Assembly (NCBI GenBank): GCA_046541415.1 | Contig: JBKHDI010000013.1 | Coordinates: 1 to 64,000, forward strand | DNA from: CAZOVB01 sp046541415 | GTDB lineage: Bacteria > Planctomycetota > Phycisphaerae > SM23-33 | DNA length: 64,000 nucleotides | Direction: 5' to 3' | The notes under the pieces: model-generated | The model's input: only the letters and a program-made list of their open reading frames with translations | Told to the model about the DNA's origin: nothing | The model's database searches: none | Shown here: in pieces, positions 45,277 to 55,458 of the stretch | How the letters are laid out: each line of letters begins with the position of its first letter | Numbering within the stretch: the stretch's first letter is position 1 | Translations under genes and position numbers: made by a program

Positions 45277-46233
45277 ATGCCCAAGCGACAGGACAAGCAC
45301 AAGCGCAAACAGGGCTGGATCGGCTGGATGCAGTACATCGGCCTGCGGCTGTTCACTGCGCTGGTCCAGTCGTTCCCGATCTCCTGGAACTACGTGACCT
45401 GTCGGGTCATCGGCGACCTGATGTTCTTCCTGGACCACCGCCACCGCGACCGGGCCGAGCGACACATCCAGCTGAGCTTTCCCGACTGGCCGAAGGAGAA
45501 GGTCTCCGCCACGGCCCGAGAGTCGATGCGATCGATGGTCTACCTGGGCCTGGAAGTGCTCTACACGCCGCGCCTGATCACGCCGCGCCTCTGGCGGAAG
45601 CACATCATCCTCGGCGAAAACATGCACGAGTGCGTCCGCCTGCTGATCGAGCGCAAGAAGGGCCTGCTCCTGCTGACCGGCCACTTCGGCAACTGGGAGG
45701 TCCTGGGCTACCTGCTGGGCACCCTGGGCCTGCCGACCGTCTCGGTTGCCCGTCGCCTGGACAACCCGCACATCGACGAATTCGTCCTCGGCGTCCGCGA
45801 GAAGACGGGCCAGCGGATCCTGGACAAAAAGGGAGCAGCCAAAGAAATGCACGGCCTGCTGACCGACAACGAGGCGATCGGATTCATCGCCGATCAGGAC
45901 GCCGGACGGCGCGGGATGTTCGTGGATTTCTTCGGCCGCAAGGCCAGCGCCTATAAGACCATCGCCCTGCTGGCCATCCGCTACGAGATCCCCGTCGTCT
46001 GCGGCTGCGCCATCCGACAGGGGGCGAAGTACGAGTTCGAGATCGGGGCCGGGCGCATCATCTACCCGCATGAATGGGCCGACGCCGACGATCCGGTCCG
46101 CTGGATAACCCAGGCCTATACCTCCGCCCTTGAGGGGATGATCCGCCACCAGCCGGGCCAGTACCTCTGGGTTCACCGCCGCTGGAAACACCGACCCAAG
46201 GGCGAAGAGCAACCCAAGGACGGCATCGCCTGA
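45277..46233 (+). CDS. lipid A-type lauroyl acyltransferase (LpxL/HtrB family)
   Basis: 318 residues. A membrane-associated N-terminus precedes the acyltransferase core with 'LLLTGHFGNWEVLGYLLGT' (HxxxxE), 'VSVARRLDNPHIDEFV', 'IADQDAGRRGMFVDFFGRKA' and 'YLWVHRRWKHRP'. Family members add secondary acyl chains to lipid A, or acylate other glycolipids. It is consistent with a Gram-negative outer membrane. Six bases separate it from proS. Confidence 0.88.
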   Translation: MPKRQDKHKRKQGWIGWMQYIGLRLFTALVQSFPISWNYVTCRVIGDLMFFLDHRHRDRAERHIQLSFPDWPKEKVSATARESMRSMVYLGLEVLYTPRLITPRLWRKHIILGENMHECVRLLIERKKGLLLLTGHFGNWEVLGYLLGTLGLPTVSVARRLDNPHIDEFVLGVREKTGQRILDKKGAAKEMHGLLTDNEAIGFIADQDAGRRGMFVDFFGRKASAYKTIALLAIRYEIPVVCGCAIRQGAKYEFEIGAGRIIYPHEWADADDPVRWITQAYTSALEGMIRHQPGQYLWVHRRWKHRPKGEEQPKDGIA

Positions 46234-46315
46234 GGCGGGGGCAAACTGGCTTGGCATCGTCGACGGTGGCAGAACCTCCCCGCCCCCGCAACTACCTGGA
46301 ATGAACCGGCCCAGG

Positions 46316-47203
46316 TCAGGACAAGTCCGTTTGCTGGCGCGATGCAAAAGTCTCCTGTAAGCGCGACCACAACGATCGGACCTGGTCGGCCGCGGGTGCC
46401 GTCCCGAATTCGACGATGCTCAGCCCGGCGCGCTGCGCGGCGGTGACGGCAGGGTCGTAGTCGATCCGGGCCAGGACCGGCAGGTTTCGGTCGGTGGCCG
46501 ATGTCGTGATCTCATCGGCGATCTGTGGGTTGATGTCGGCCTTGTTGATGCAGACGGCCGCGGGGATCGAAAAGTGCTTGGCCAATTCGGCCACGCGCTG
46601 CATGTCGTGCAGGCCGCTGCGTGTCGGCTCGGTGACAATCAGAACCAGATCGGCGGCGGCGATCGAGGCGATCACCGGACAGCCGGTCCCGGGCGCCCCG
46701 TCGACCAGCAGCCAGTCGGCCTGTCGGGCCTGGGCCAGTTCGATCGCCTGGGTCTTGACCGTATGGACCAGCTTGCCGGAGTTGTCGGCCCCGGGCGTAA
46801 GGGCGGCATGAACCATCGGCCCCAAGCGTGTCTGGGAGAGCATCCATCGTCCGTTGACCGAATCGAACATCTCGATCGCCCCGGCCGGGCAGGCCCAGGC
46901 GCACAGGCCGCAGCCCTCGCAGGCCAGCGGATCGATCTGGTGGGGCCGGTCGTTAATCGCATCGAACCGGCAGAGTTCGGCGCAGCGCCCGCAATCGGTG
47001 CAGCGGTCCGGATCGATCCGGGCGAGCTGCGAGCCGAAGAAGTCTTCCCGGCGTTGGACTTGCGGATCCAGCAGCAGGTGCAGGTCGGCGGCATCGACGT
47101 CGCAGTCGGCCAGGACGCAGCTTCCGGCCAACGCTGCCAGCGACGCGGTGACAGACGTCTTGCCCGTCCCGCCCTTACCGCTGATGATCACCAGATGCTT
47201 CAT
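46316..47203 (-). CDS. MinD-family ATPase with inserted 4Fe-4S ferredoxin domain (ORP operon, distal)
   Basis: 295 residues. A deviant Walker A, GKGGTGKTS, opens the protein. A two-cluster ferredoxin insert (about 60-112) has 'RCTDCGRCAELCRF' and 'ACEGCGLCAWACPAGAI'. The ATPase then resumes with 'LLVDGAPGTGCPVIAS'. Two such ATPases accompany the orange protein in Desulfovibrio and help build or load its metal cluster or complex. Its start overlaps the previous gene by 4 bases. Confidence 0.9.
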   Translation of the reverse strand: MKHLVIISGKGGTGKTSVTASLAALAGSCVLADCDVDAADLHLLLDPQVQRREDFFGSQLARIDPDRCTDCGRCAELCRFDAINDRPHQIDPLACEGCGLCAWACPAGAIEMFDSVNGRWMLSQTRLGPMVHAALTPGADNSGKLVHTVKTQAIELAQARQADWLLVDGAPGTGCPVIASIAAADLVLIVTEPTRSGLHDMQRVAELAKHFSIPAAVCINKADINPQIADEITTSATDRNLPVLARIDYDPAVTAAQRAGLSIVEFGTAPAADQVRSLWSRLQETFASRQQTDLS

Positions 47204-48072
47204 ACTTCGCTCTTGCTGTTGGAGGCCGAAAGCAGGATTCGATCGGCCAGGTGTTGGAAGATCTCAGCCATCCCGTCGATCTGTTCGAACAGCAGCTGTC
47301 CGCGCGAGCCGACTTCGGCGGCTTCTCTGCTCAGGGGGATCTCCGCGAGGATCTCCAACCCTTCCTGCCGGCAGTAGCGGAGGACGGAATCGTCCCCGTC
47401 GGCGCGGTTGACGACCACGGCAGCCGGGACGCTCCTGGCCCGGACCATTTCCACCGCGAGTGTCAGATCGTGCAGGCTGAAGGGCGTCGGTTCGGCGACC
47501 AGGACAACCATATCGACCCCGTAGAGGGTCTCGACCGCCGGGCAGGAGGTCCCGGGTGGGGCATCGAGAATGACCACCTCGGCATCGACAGGCTCGCGGC
47601 GGACGGCGCGAATCACCGGCGGGGCCATCGCCTGGCCGATATCCAGCAGCCCGTCGAGAAAGTGAATCGTCCCGGCCTGGCCTCTGCGGATGCGACCGAT
47701 CGGCTGGGACTGCTCCCGGATCGCCCCTGTAGGGCAGACATAGCTGCAGGCTCCGCAACTGTGGCAGAGCTCGGGGAAGGTCATCACCGACGATTCCAGC
47801 GGTACGATCGCGCTGAAGCGACAGATCTTCCCGCAGAGGCCACACTGGTTGCAGCGGGCCGGGTCGACCGACGGGACCTCCCGGTAGACGGGTCGCTGCG
47901 AGGTCAACTCCGGGCGCAGGTACAGCGCGCCATTGGGCTCCTCGACGTCGCAGTCCAGGTAGGCCGCGCCAACACCGGCGGCCGAGACGGCGGCGGCGAG
48001 ATTCACCGCCACCGTCGTCTTGCCGGTGCCCCCCTTGCCGCTGGCGATGGCAATGCGGCGCGGATCAGTCAT
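47200..48072 (-). CDS. MinD-family ATPase with inserted 4Fe-4S ferredoxin domain (ORP operon, proximal)
   Basis: 290 residues. Walker A is GKGGTGKTT. The ferredoxin insert reads 'RCNQCGLCGKICRF' and 'LCHSCGACSYVCPTGAI', eight cysteines for two 4Fe-4S clusters. 'VVILDAPPGTSCPAVE' is the Walker B/switch region. It is similar in plan but not sequence-identical to its downstream neighbour; the pair could heterodimerise. It overlaps the DUF5320 gene by 8 bases. Confidence 0.9.
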   Translation of the reverse strand: MTDPRRIAIASGKGGTGKTTVAVNLAAAVSAAGVGAAYLDCDVEEPNGALYLRPELTSQRPVYREVPSVDPARCNQCGLCGKICRFSAIVPLESSVMTFPELCHSCGACSYVCPTGAIREQSQPIGRIRRGQAGTIHFLDGLLDIGQAMAPPVIRAVRREPVDAEVVILDAPPGTSCPAVETLYGVDMVVLVAEPTPFSLHDLTLAVEMVRARSVPAAVVVNRADGDDSVLRYCRQEGLEILAEIPLSREAAEVGSRGQLLFEQIDGMAEIFQHLADRILLSASNSKSEV

Positions 48073-48358
48073 CCTGTCCAGCGCCCTCGATCTGGTCTAT
48101 CCGATCACAGAGCCGCTGGAGTGTCTCTTCGATCATTGCCAGCCGATCGGCCGGTTTCGCCGACGGGGCCGGCGCGATCTGATTATCCAGATCGCGCCAT
48201 CGCCTCCGCCGCCGCCCTCCACCTCTACGTCCCCGGCCGAATCCTCTCGGCGGTGCGTCGCTGTAGCAGCCCGGCGTGTCATAGCCGGCGCAATAGCCCA
48301 GGCGGCGTCCGGTCATGGGGCCTTCTTGATTGGGTCCTGTCTGATCTCCGTATGGCAT
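48065..48358 (-). CDS. DUF5320 family protein
   Basis: 97 residues. It opens MPYGDQTGPNQEGPMTGRR, followed by GYCAGYDTPGC and a Gly/Arg-rich stretch, and ends in a short coiled coil ('RLAMIEETLQRLCDRIDQIE'). This is the pattern of DUF5320 proteins that travel with NifX-like and MinD-ferredoxin genes in anaerobes. Two cysteines might bind metal. Function unknown. Confidence 0.78.
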   Translation of the reverse strand: MPYGDQTGPNQEGPMTGRRLGYCAGYDTPGCYSDAPPRGFGRGRRGGGRRRRRWRDLDNQIAPAPSAKPADRLAMIEETLQRLCDRIDQIEGAGQDD

Positions 48359-48391
48359 GGTGTTTCTCCCGCCGGCTCAGGGCCGGCATGG

Positions 48392-48802
48392 TCAGGGGTT
48401 TCGGCTTTGGCTTGGCCCGTGGCGCCGTCTACAGCGTCTGCCCAGGCCCGAGTTGCGGACCCGTTGGCCGCAGCAACCGGGCATGGCGAATGCGGGCTGG
48501 TCCAGGCGATTGGTGGCCAGGGCCTCCAGGACCGCATCGACCGGGCCGCAGACGTGCGGATGTACCGCCAGCCCCGCGGCAAGCAGGGCTGCTTCCAACT
48601 CCCGCGACAGCGCCCCGCAGACGACCATTTCGACCTGCAGGTCCGCCAACTGGCGGGCACGTCGACCGGGCCCGGCGGGGGCCAGTGTGGCCTGGCGCTT
48701 TCGGGAAATCCCGACCCCGGACAATTCGGCCAGCAGACACTCGCCCGCCTCGTCGAGTACCGGCGAGATGCGATCTTCACGAACTGGAAGGGCCACGAGC
48801 AT
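48392..48802 (-). CDS. NifX/ORP-fold (dinitrogenase cofactor-binding family) protein
   Basis: 136 residues. It starts MLVALPVREDRISPVLDEAG, the usual opening of the NifX/NifB-C fold, with 'LQVEMVVCGALSRELEAALL' and 'GLAVHPHVCGPVDAVLEAL' as later strands. About 100 residues match; the last 30 are Arg/Ser-rich. Family members bind Mo, Fe or Mo/Cu clusters. It is the first gene of the minus operon, 33 bases before the DUF5320 gene, with AGGAG near 48813. Confidence 0.82.
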   Translation of the reverse strand: MLVALPVREDRISPVLDEAGECLLAELSGVGISRKRQATLAPAGPGRRARQLADLQVEMVVCGALSRELEAALLAAGLAVHPHVCGPVDAVLEALATNRLDQPAFAMPGCCGQRVRNSGLGRRCRRRHGPSQSRNP

Positions 48803-48925
48803 AACACCGGATTCTCCTGTAACCGCCGTGCCAGAAGGTGCCGGCCGAGCGGAAGAAAGATATAAACATAGTCATGAAAAAAGGTTGTGCTCCAAATTGT
48901 TCGCACTGTTCTTGCAAGCGGACTA

Positions 48926-48938
48926 TTGCACAATGCAA
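48926..48938. promoter_or_regulatory. activator site 1, TTGCA-N3-TGCAA palindrome
   Basis: TTGCACAATGCAA, upstream of both divergent transcripts of the ORP locus. Same sequence as site 2, centre to centre 32 bases. Confidence 0.6.
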
Positions 48939-48957
48939 ACAAAACGCAGAGTATATA

Positions 48958-48970
48958 TTGCACAATGCAA
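48958..48970. promoter_or_regulatory. activator site 2, TTGCA-N3-TGCAA palindrome
   Basis: TTGCACAATGCAA again, 24 bases before the regulator ATG. Two sites three helical turns apart suit cooperative binding of an enhancer-binding protein. Confidence 0.6.
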
Positions 48971-48993
48971 TGAATGGGCGATACAATACGGGT

Positions 48994-50367
<1,374 letters not shown>

Positions 50368-50486
50368 TGCACGATCGGGCGGCCCCAAGGGCTGGCTCTC
50401 CGCCCGGCTCGATTTGTCGCAATAAGCTGTAAGTGAATATGGGATATATTGTTGTGCGAAGTATTCCGGTCCGGCTCTCTCCCGGC

Positions 50487-50502
50487 TGGTACGCTCCTTG
50501 CA
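50487..50502 (+). promoter_or_regulatory. sigma-54 promoter of the NifX-Mrp operon
   Basis: TGGTACGCTCCTTGCA fits YTGGYACR-N4-TTGCW, with GG (-24) and GC (-12) 10 bases apart. The predicted start is near 50513, about 27 bases before ATG 50540. Confidence 0.85.
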
Positions 50503-50539
50503 TTCCTGTTCGGCCGAGTTAGACCAACAAGGAGTCGCC

Positions 50540-50902
50540 ATGAAAGTCGCCATTACCGTTGCAGATTCCGGACCTGAGGCGCAGGTGGACCCGCGTTTCG
50601 GCCGGGCCCGCTGGTTCCGCATCGTCGACACCGAGACCGGGCAGGTCGAGACGGTCGACAACACCCCGAACCTCCAGGCCGCCCAGGGTGCAGGCATACA
50701 GGCGGCACGTCGGTGTGTCGAGCTGGGCATCGAGGCGGTCATTACCGGCCAGGTGGGGCCCAAGGCCTTTGCCGTCCTCCAGGGCCAGGGCGTTGCGGTC
50801 CATACCGGGGCTTCCGGGTTGGCCGATGAGGCTTTGGAGCGATTCACCCGAGGCCAACTGCCCGCCACCGGGGCCGCAACCGTCGAAGGCCACTGGTCCT
50901 GA
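50540..50902 (+). CDS. NifX/ORP-fold (orange protein-like) protein
   Basis: 120 residues from ATG 50540 with AAGGAG upstream. 'MKVAITVADSG' and 'VDPRFGRARWFRIVDTETGQ', followed by 'GIEAVITGQVGPKAFAVLQG', are the classical ORP/NifX signature. In Desulfovibrio this protein carries a mixed Mo/Cu sulfide cluster that gives the orange colour. Metal content here is not proved. It is followed after 38 bases by the Mrp-ORP gene. Confidence 0.9.
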   Translation: MKVAITVADSGPEAQVDPRFGRARWFRIVDTETGQVETVDNTPNLQAAQGAGIQAARRCVELGIEAVITGQVGPKAFAVLQGQGVAVHTGASGLADEALERFTRGQLPATGAATVEGHWS

Positions 50903-50940
50903 ACTGCCCCAGTACCCGAACCCCAGGAGAAGCTCCGCCA

Positions 50941-52152
50941 ATGTCGCAGTCGTGTCATTCGCAGTCCGATCCGGACCGCAAGCAGCAGTTGGACCTGTAT
51001 CGCCAGACCCGCATGGAACGGATCGCCCGCAAGCTTCTGGTGCTTTCCGGCAAGGGCGGGGTGGGCAAGAGCACCGTGGCGGCCGGGCTGGCCAGGGCCC
51101 TGGCCGCCGAGCAGTCGGTGGGCCTGTTGGACATCGACCTGCACGGGCCGAGCGTATCGCGGTTGACGGGCCTGCAGGACCGGCGCCTGGAGGTCGGGCC
51201 GGATGGGACCATCGAGCCGATCCAGCTGGCCTCGGGTCTGAAGGTCGTTTCGATCGGGCTGCTGCTGGAATCGGCCGATGCGCCGGTGATCTGGCGCGGG
51301 CCGATGAAGTACGGCCTGATCGAGCAGTTCCTGGCCAATGTCAACTGGGGCCCGTTGGATGTGCTCATCGTCGATGCCCCCCCGGGAACCGGCGATGAGC
51401 CCCTGGCGATCGCCGAACTGGTCGGCGAAGGGGCCCAGGCCGTCATCGTCACCACGCCGCAGGCCGTGGCGATCGACGATGTCCGGCGGTCCATCGCCTT
51501 CTGCCGCCAGCTGGGCCTGCCGATCGCCGGAATCATCGAGAACATGGCAGGGCTGTCCTGCCCGCACTGCGACCAGGTGATCTCCCTGTTCGGCCAGGGC
51601 GGCGGGGCCGACCTGGCCGAGGCGACCGGACAGCGTCTGCTCGGTTCGATCCGCATCGATCCCGGTGCGGTCGCCGCCGGAGATGCCGGCCTGCCGCTGC
51701 CCGGCGACGGGGCAGGGGCGGACCTGGCCGGGATCGTCGAGGCACTCAAGCAGTCCGCCCCGGCCGTCGGGGCTTGTCAGAAGAAGAACCCAATCGGAAA
51801 GGTCCTTGAAACCGTGAGAATAGCCATCCCCACCGCCGAAGGCAGGCTCTGCATGCACTTCGGCCACTGCGAAACCTTCACCGTACTGGAAGTCGACAAG
51901 GAGACCGGATTGATCGCTTCGTCCGAGTCGCTGACGCCCCCGCCGCACGAGCCGGGCGTGCTGCCGCGTTGGCTGGCCGGGCAGAACGTCCAACTGGTCA
52001 TCGCCGGCGGCATGGGCCAGCGGGCCCAGGGGCTGTTCGCCGCCGAGGGCATCGACGTGGTCGTCGGCGCCCCGGCCGAGACGCCCGAGGATATCGTCCT
52101 GGCCTGGTGCAACGGATCTCTGGAAGCCGGCGAGAATGTCTGCGACCACTGA
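50941..52152 (+). CDS. mrpORP: Mrp/NBP35 ATPase fused to a C-terminal NifX/ORP domain (MrpORP)
   Basis: 403 residues. The Mrp part (about 28-275) has the deviant Walker A SGKGGVGKST (36-45), 'VDAPPGTGDEP' and the cluster-binding CPHC at 207-210. A short linker leads to a NifX/ORP domain (about 291-395) that starts 'VRIAIPTAEGRLCMHFGHCE'. The same fusion is the Mrp of the Desulfovibrio ORP complex. It probably carries an Fe-S cluster and works with the separate ORP protein. The end overlaps the next gene by 17 bases. Confidence 0.94.
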   Translation: MSQSCHSQSDPDRKQQLDLYRQTRMERIARKLLVLSGKGGVGKSTVAAGLARALAAEQSVGLLDIDLHGPSVSRLTGLQDRRLEVGPDGTIEPIQLASGLKVVSIGLLLESADAPVIWRGPMKYGLIEQFLANVNWGPLDVLIVDAPPGTGDEPLAIAELVGEGAQAVIVTTPQAVAIDDVRRSIAFCRQLGLPIAGIIENMAGLSCPHCDQVISLFGQGGGADLAEATGQRLLGSIRIDPGAVAAGDAGLPLPGDGAGADLAGIVEALKQSAPAVGACQKKNPIGKVLETVRIAIPTAEGRLCMHFGHCETFTVLEVDKETGLIASSESLTPPPHEPGVLPRWLAGQNVQLVIAGGMGQRAQGLFAAEGIDVVVGAPAETPEDIVLAWCNGSLEAGENVCDH

Positions 52153-52603
52153 GCCCAGCCTGCAGTTGCACAGTCGTACGCGACAGGATCGCCACGGCGA
52201 CTGTTTCGCCGCCCGACCCGTCGATCAAGGGGGGCTGGGGCTGGAGTTCCAGCTCGAGCCCGATGGCTCGGTCCACACGCGGCTGGATTGCATCGAGCGA
52301 TGGCAGGGTTACGACGGGATGATGCACGGGGGCATCCTTTCGGCCCTGGCCGACGCGGTGATGACCAACTGCCTCTTCGCCGCGGGAGTCGAGGCGGTCA
52401 CCGGCGACCTGCGCGTCCGCTTCCGTCAGCCCGTTCAATTGGCCGGGGCGGTCGAGGCGATCGGTCGCATCGTACGGGTGGCCGATCCACTGTATGTCAT
52501 GCAGGCCCGGTTGGTCCAGGCAGGGCAGGTCAAGGTCAGCGCCGAGGCCAAGTTCATGCGGACCGGCCCGAGCCCAGCGACCAGACCCAGCGGCCGAGGG
52601 TAA
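52136..52603 (+). CDS. PaaI-type hotdog thioesterase
   Basis: 155 residues. The hotdog core has 'GYDGMMHGGILSALADAVMT' (the HGG motif of PaaI/4HBT enzymes) and 'TGDLRVRFRQPVQLAGAVEA'. These enzymes hydrolyse acyl-CoA thioesters. It starts within the mrpORP gene, so it may be read from the same sigma-54 transcript. Its 3' end overlaps the opposing permease gene by 50 bases. A link to ORP function is not evident. Confidence 0.82.
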   Translation: MSATTEPSLQLHSRTRQDRHGDCFAARPVDQGGLGLEFQLEPDGSVHTRLDCIERWQGYDGMMHGGILSALADAVMTNCLFAAGVEAVTGDLRVRFRQPVQLAGAVEAIGRIVRVADPLYVMQARLVQAGQVKVSAEAKFMRTGPSPATRPSGRG

Positions 52604-53411
52604 CGGCGAAGTAGACTCCCGCTGCCAGGACGACGATGAACGCCCCGGGCGGCAGGTCGGGCTCGTACGACAGGGCCAAACCCGCGACGGTGAACCCCGC
52701 AGCCAGCAGCGTCGCCAGCAGCATCATCTGCCACAATCTGCGGGCAAACTGGCCGGCGACGGCGACCGGGATCGTCAGCAGGGCGATTACCAGCAGGATG
52801 CCCACCACCGTCGTCAGCAGCACCACGGTCACCGCGGTGATCATCAGAAGCAGCATGTAGACCGCGTCGACCCGAACGCCGCGGGTGCGGGCGAACTGCT
52901 CGTCGCAACAGACAGCCAGGAACTGCTTGTAGAACCCCAGCGCCACGCCCAGGACGCCCACGTCCAGGGCCAGCAGCAGCCAGAGGTGCTCCTGCGAGAC
53001 CAGCAGCACGTTGCCGAACAGGTACGTCATCAGGTCCTGGGTATACTCGGGCGTGCGGGTCAGGAATATCAGCCCGGTCGACATCCCCAGGGCCCACATG
53101 GCGCTGATGACGGTATCTTCGCGCTGCTGGAGTCGCAGCGAGACCAGGCCGATAATCCCCGCCGCCGCCAGGGCGGCCACCAGCGCCCCGTGCAGGGGCG
53201 ACAGCCAGCTCCACCCCATCACCGAGCGGAGGTAGATCGCTCCGCCAATGCCCCCCAGCACGCAATGGGCAATGCCTCCTGCGATGTACGTGATCCGCCG
53301 GACGACAACGTAGCTGCCGACCACCCCGCAGGCCACGGAGGCCAGCAGACCCGCCAGGAGTGTCTGTTGCATCAGCCCGCTGCGGGCCAACTGCTGGAAA
53401 TACTCGGTCAT
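52554..53411 (-). CDS. znuB: metal ABC transporter permease (ZnuB family)
   Basis: 285 residues with eight or so membrane helices. 'AGLLASVACGVVGSYVVVRR' and 'ITYIAGGIAHCVLGGIGGAI' are typical of the ABC-3 family, which imports Zn, Mn or Fe. It overlaps the ATPase gene by 4 bases. Zinc specificity is inferred from the His-rich binding protein. Confidence 0.88.
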   Translation of the reverse strand: MTEYFQQLARSGLMQQTLLAGLLASVACGVVGSYVVVRRITYIAGGIAHCVLGGIGGAIYLRSVMGWSWLSPLHGALVAALAAAGIIGLVSLRLQQREDTVISAMWALGMSTGLIFLTRTPEYTQDLMTYLFGNVLLVSQEHLWLLLALDVGVLGVALGFYKQFLAVCCDEQFARTRGVRVDAVYMLLLMITAVTVVLLTTVVGILLVIALLTIPVAVAGQFARRLWQMMLLATLLAAGFTVAGLALSYEPDLPPGAFIVVLAAGVYFAVTLGRWVWSLGSGRSA

Positions 53412-54172
53412 TCGGCGTGTCCTCCGGCGCAGTTGTGGTCATGGCGGACCAGGCGGATGTCCTGCTGGTAGAGCTCGGCGATGTTCGCCCCTGTAAGCTC
53501 AGCCGTCGGGTGCACCGAAACCGACCTGTTGACGCAGACCACCGTGTCGACAAACTGCGTGACGAAGCCCACGTCGTGGCTGACCAGCACGACGGTCAGC
53601 TTCTCGTTCAGGCGGCTGAGCAGTTGGAAGAAGTCCTGCTCGGCGGCGGCATCGAGGTTGCTGGTCGGCTCGTCCAGCAGGAGCAGTTCGGGCTCGCCGG
53701 CCAGGCAGCGGGCGATCAGGACGCGCTGTCTCTGGCCGCCGGAGAGGGAGGCGAATGTCCCGCCTGCCTGGTCGGCCAGGCCCACCTGCTCCAGGGCGGC
53801 CCGGGCGCGACGACGGTCGCTGCCGCGGTAGGGGCCCAGCAGCCTGGTCCGACCCAGGCAGCCCATCAGCACCACGTCCAGGACGCTGACCGGGAACTTC
53901 GGGTCCAACTGAATATGCTGCGGGACGTAGCCGAGGCGCTTGCGGACCTGTTGCGGGCTGCTGCCCAGAACCAGGCAGCGCCCGGCGGTGGGGCGCAGAA
54001 GCCCCAGCAGCAGCTTCAGCAGCGTCGTCTTTCCGCCTCCGTTGGGGCCGACCATCATCGCGAACTGGCCGGGCTGGATGGCGAAGCTTGCCCCGTCGAA
54101 GATCTTCTCCCCGTTGTAGGCGAAATCCAGGTCGGTCACTTCGATGATCGCTGAGGCGTCAGTCATCTTCAC
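53408..54172 (-). CDS. znuC: metal ABC transporter ATP-binding protein (ZnuC family)
   Basis: 254 residues. Walker A is GPNGGGKTT, the signature is LSGGQRQRV, Walker B is LLLLDEPTSNLD, and the switch His is in 'VVLVSHDVGF'. It powers the permease encoded downstream. It overlaps the binding-protein gene by 14 bases. Confidence 0.92.
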   Translation of the reverse strand: MKMTDASAIIEVTDLDFAYNGEKIFDGASFAIQPGQFAMMVGPNGGGKTTLLKLLLGLLRPTAGRCLVLGSSPQQVRKRLGYVPQHIQLDPKFPVSVLDVVLMGCLGRTRLLGPYRGSDRRRARAALEQVGLADQAGGTFASLSGGQRQRVLIARCLAGEPELLLLDEPTSNLDAAAEQDFFQLLSRLNEKLTVVLVSHDVGFVTQFVDTVVCVNRSVSVHPTAELTGANIAELYQQDIRLVRHDHNCAGGHAE

Positions 54173-55145
54173 CTCGGCCGGCGAGGTTGGTTTCGAGCTT
54201 CTTGGCCAGGTCGGTCATCATCTCGATGTAGTCGCCCGAGAGGGGGTCCAGTTCGACAACAACGCCGTCGATGGCCTGGGCAATGGTCGTCGCGGCCGGG
54301 GCGGAGAACTGCTTCTGGACGAAGATCACCTGCACGTCATCGGCCCGGGCCTGGGCGATCAGTTCGTTGACCCGCCGCTGCGAAGGGCTGCGTCCGCCGA
54401 TTTCGATGGCCTTCTGCTTCAGGTCGTAGGCCTGGGCGAAGTGGCCGAACGCAGCGTGATAAGTGTAGAACGTCCGGCCTGTCAGGGAGGCCAGTTGTTC
54501 GGCGATCCGCTGGTCCAGTTCGGTCAGTTGCTGCTGGAGGGCCTTGAGGTTGGCCTGGAAAACGTCGGCGAACTCGGGGGCCAGTTCGGACAGTTCCGCC
54601 GCGATGGCCGGGGCGATTGTGTCTCGCATGGCCCGCGGGCTCAGCCAGAGATGCGGATCGCCGTCGCCGTGGTCATGTCCGTGATGGTCGTGGTGGTCAT
54701 GTCCCTGATGGTCTTGCTGGTCGTGGCCATCGTGGTCGTCATGTTCATCATGCCCGTCATGCCCGTCGTGATCGGCCTGGGCCAGTCCTGCTGGAAGTCC
54801 CCCGGCCGGTCTGAGAATATGCAGCGATTCGACGGCCCCGCCGAGTTTGTCGGCCAGGACCTGTTCGAAGGGCGTTTCCAGCAGCACGGCCAGGTGGGCC
54901 GATTCGACCCAGACCAGCTGTTTCGTTGTCGGGCTGTAGCTGTGGGGGCTTGCCTGGGCCGGAAGGATCGATCGGACCTCGACGTGGTCGCCGCCGATGC
55001 GGCGGACGATGTCGGCGACGGGGGGGATTCCGGCGGCGACTTTCACGGGCTGGCCGGACTGGCGATGGTTGTCGCGGCTGCAGCCGGCCGGGGCCAGGGC
55101 TGTCATCGCAGCCAGCAGAGGGATCAGGCAGATGCGGGACTTCAT
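54159..55145 (-). CDS. znuA: zinc-binding lipoprotein of an ABC transporter (ZnuA family)
   Basis: 328 residues from ATG 55145. The lipobox is APAGC (Cys22). The cluster A-I fold shows 'VKVAAGIPPVADIVRRIGGD', 'HSYSPTTKQLVWVESA' and 'DPHLWLSPRAM'. Between them lies a loop of about 50 residues made of His/Asp/Gly/Gln repeats, the mark of high-affinity zinc ZnuA proteins. It captures metal outside the inner membrane and hands it to ZnuB. Confidence 0.92.
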   Translation of the reverse strand: MKSRICLIPLLAAMTALAPAGCSRDNHRQSGQPVKVAAGIPPVADIVRRIGGDHVEVRSILPAQASPHSYSPTTKQLVWVESAHLAVLLETPFEQVLADKLGGAVESLHILRPAGGLPAGLAQADHDGHDGHDEHDDHDGHDQQDHQGHDHHDHHGHDHGDGDPHLWLSPRAMRDTIAPAIAAELSELAPEFADVFQANLKALQQQLTELDQRIAEQLASLTGRTFYTYHAAFGHFAQAYDLKQKAIEIGGRSPSQRRVNELIAQARADDVQVIFVQKQFSAPAATTIAQAIDGVVVELDPLSGDYIEMMTDLAKKLETNLAGRGEDD

Positions 55146-55411
55146 GCTTCGACTCCTTCGTGCTGGCAGATCAGGTGCAGTTCGTGGCAGTCGCGACACT
55201 CCTCCAGCTGGTGGTTGCGGGCGAACTGTTCCCAGTGTTCCTTCTGCCGGGGCGAGAGGATGCCCGTGCCCCGGCAGAGGGGGCAGGTGCTGTCCAGGGC
55301 GGCCAGGATGGCGTCTCGGATGAACTCCGAGCGGTTGGGCAGCCCGGCCAGCTGGGCCAGCAGCGACGGATCGACCTTCAGACTGATGACGGATTGTTTG
55401 TTGGCGGCCAT
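55142..55411 (-). CDS. ribbon-helix-helix regulator with Cys/His metal site
   Basis: 89 residues. Residues 7-41 form a CopG/NikR-like ribbon-helix-helix ('VISLKVDPSLLAQL', 'NRSEFIRDAILAAL'). The C-terminal half holds C43, C46, C72, C75, H76, H79, C82 and H84, likely zinc ligands. Its stop overlaps the znuA start, so it is the first gene of the operon. It is probably a zinc-responsive repressor acting at the palindrome upstream, in place of Zur. That function is inferred. Confidence 0.82.
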   Translation of the reverse strand: MAANKQSVISLKVDPSLLAQLAGLPNRSEFIRDAILAALDSTCPLCRGTGILSPRQKEHWEQFARNHQLEECRDCHELHLICQHEGVEA

Positions 55412-55441
55412 GGTGAGGGACTCCGGTAGATGGGACAGCCA

Positions 55442-55458
55442 GTACTACATGGTAGTAC
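55442..55458. promoter_or_regulatory. perfect palindromic operator for the zinc operon
   Basis: GTACTAC-ATG-GTAGTAC, perfect 7-base arms, 31 bases before the regulator start. It covers the -10 of the predicted promoter. Confidence 0.7.

Noticed and set aside
48808..48833. Minus-strand sigma-54-like promoter (TGGCACG-N4-TTACA) before the NifX-DUF5320-MinD operon
   Set aside because: The -12 element is TTAC instead of TTGC, and the start would fall after the ribosome binding site. It may be real as a leaderless promoter but is too weak to annotate.
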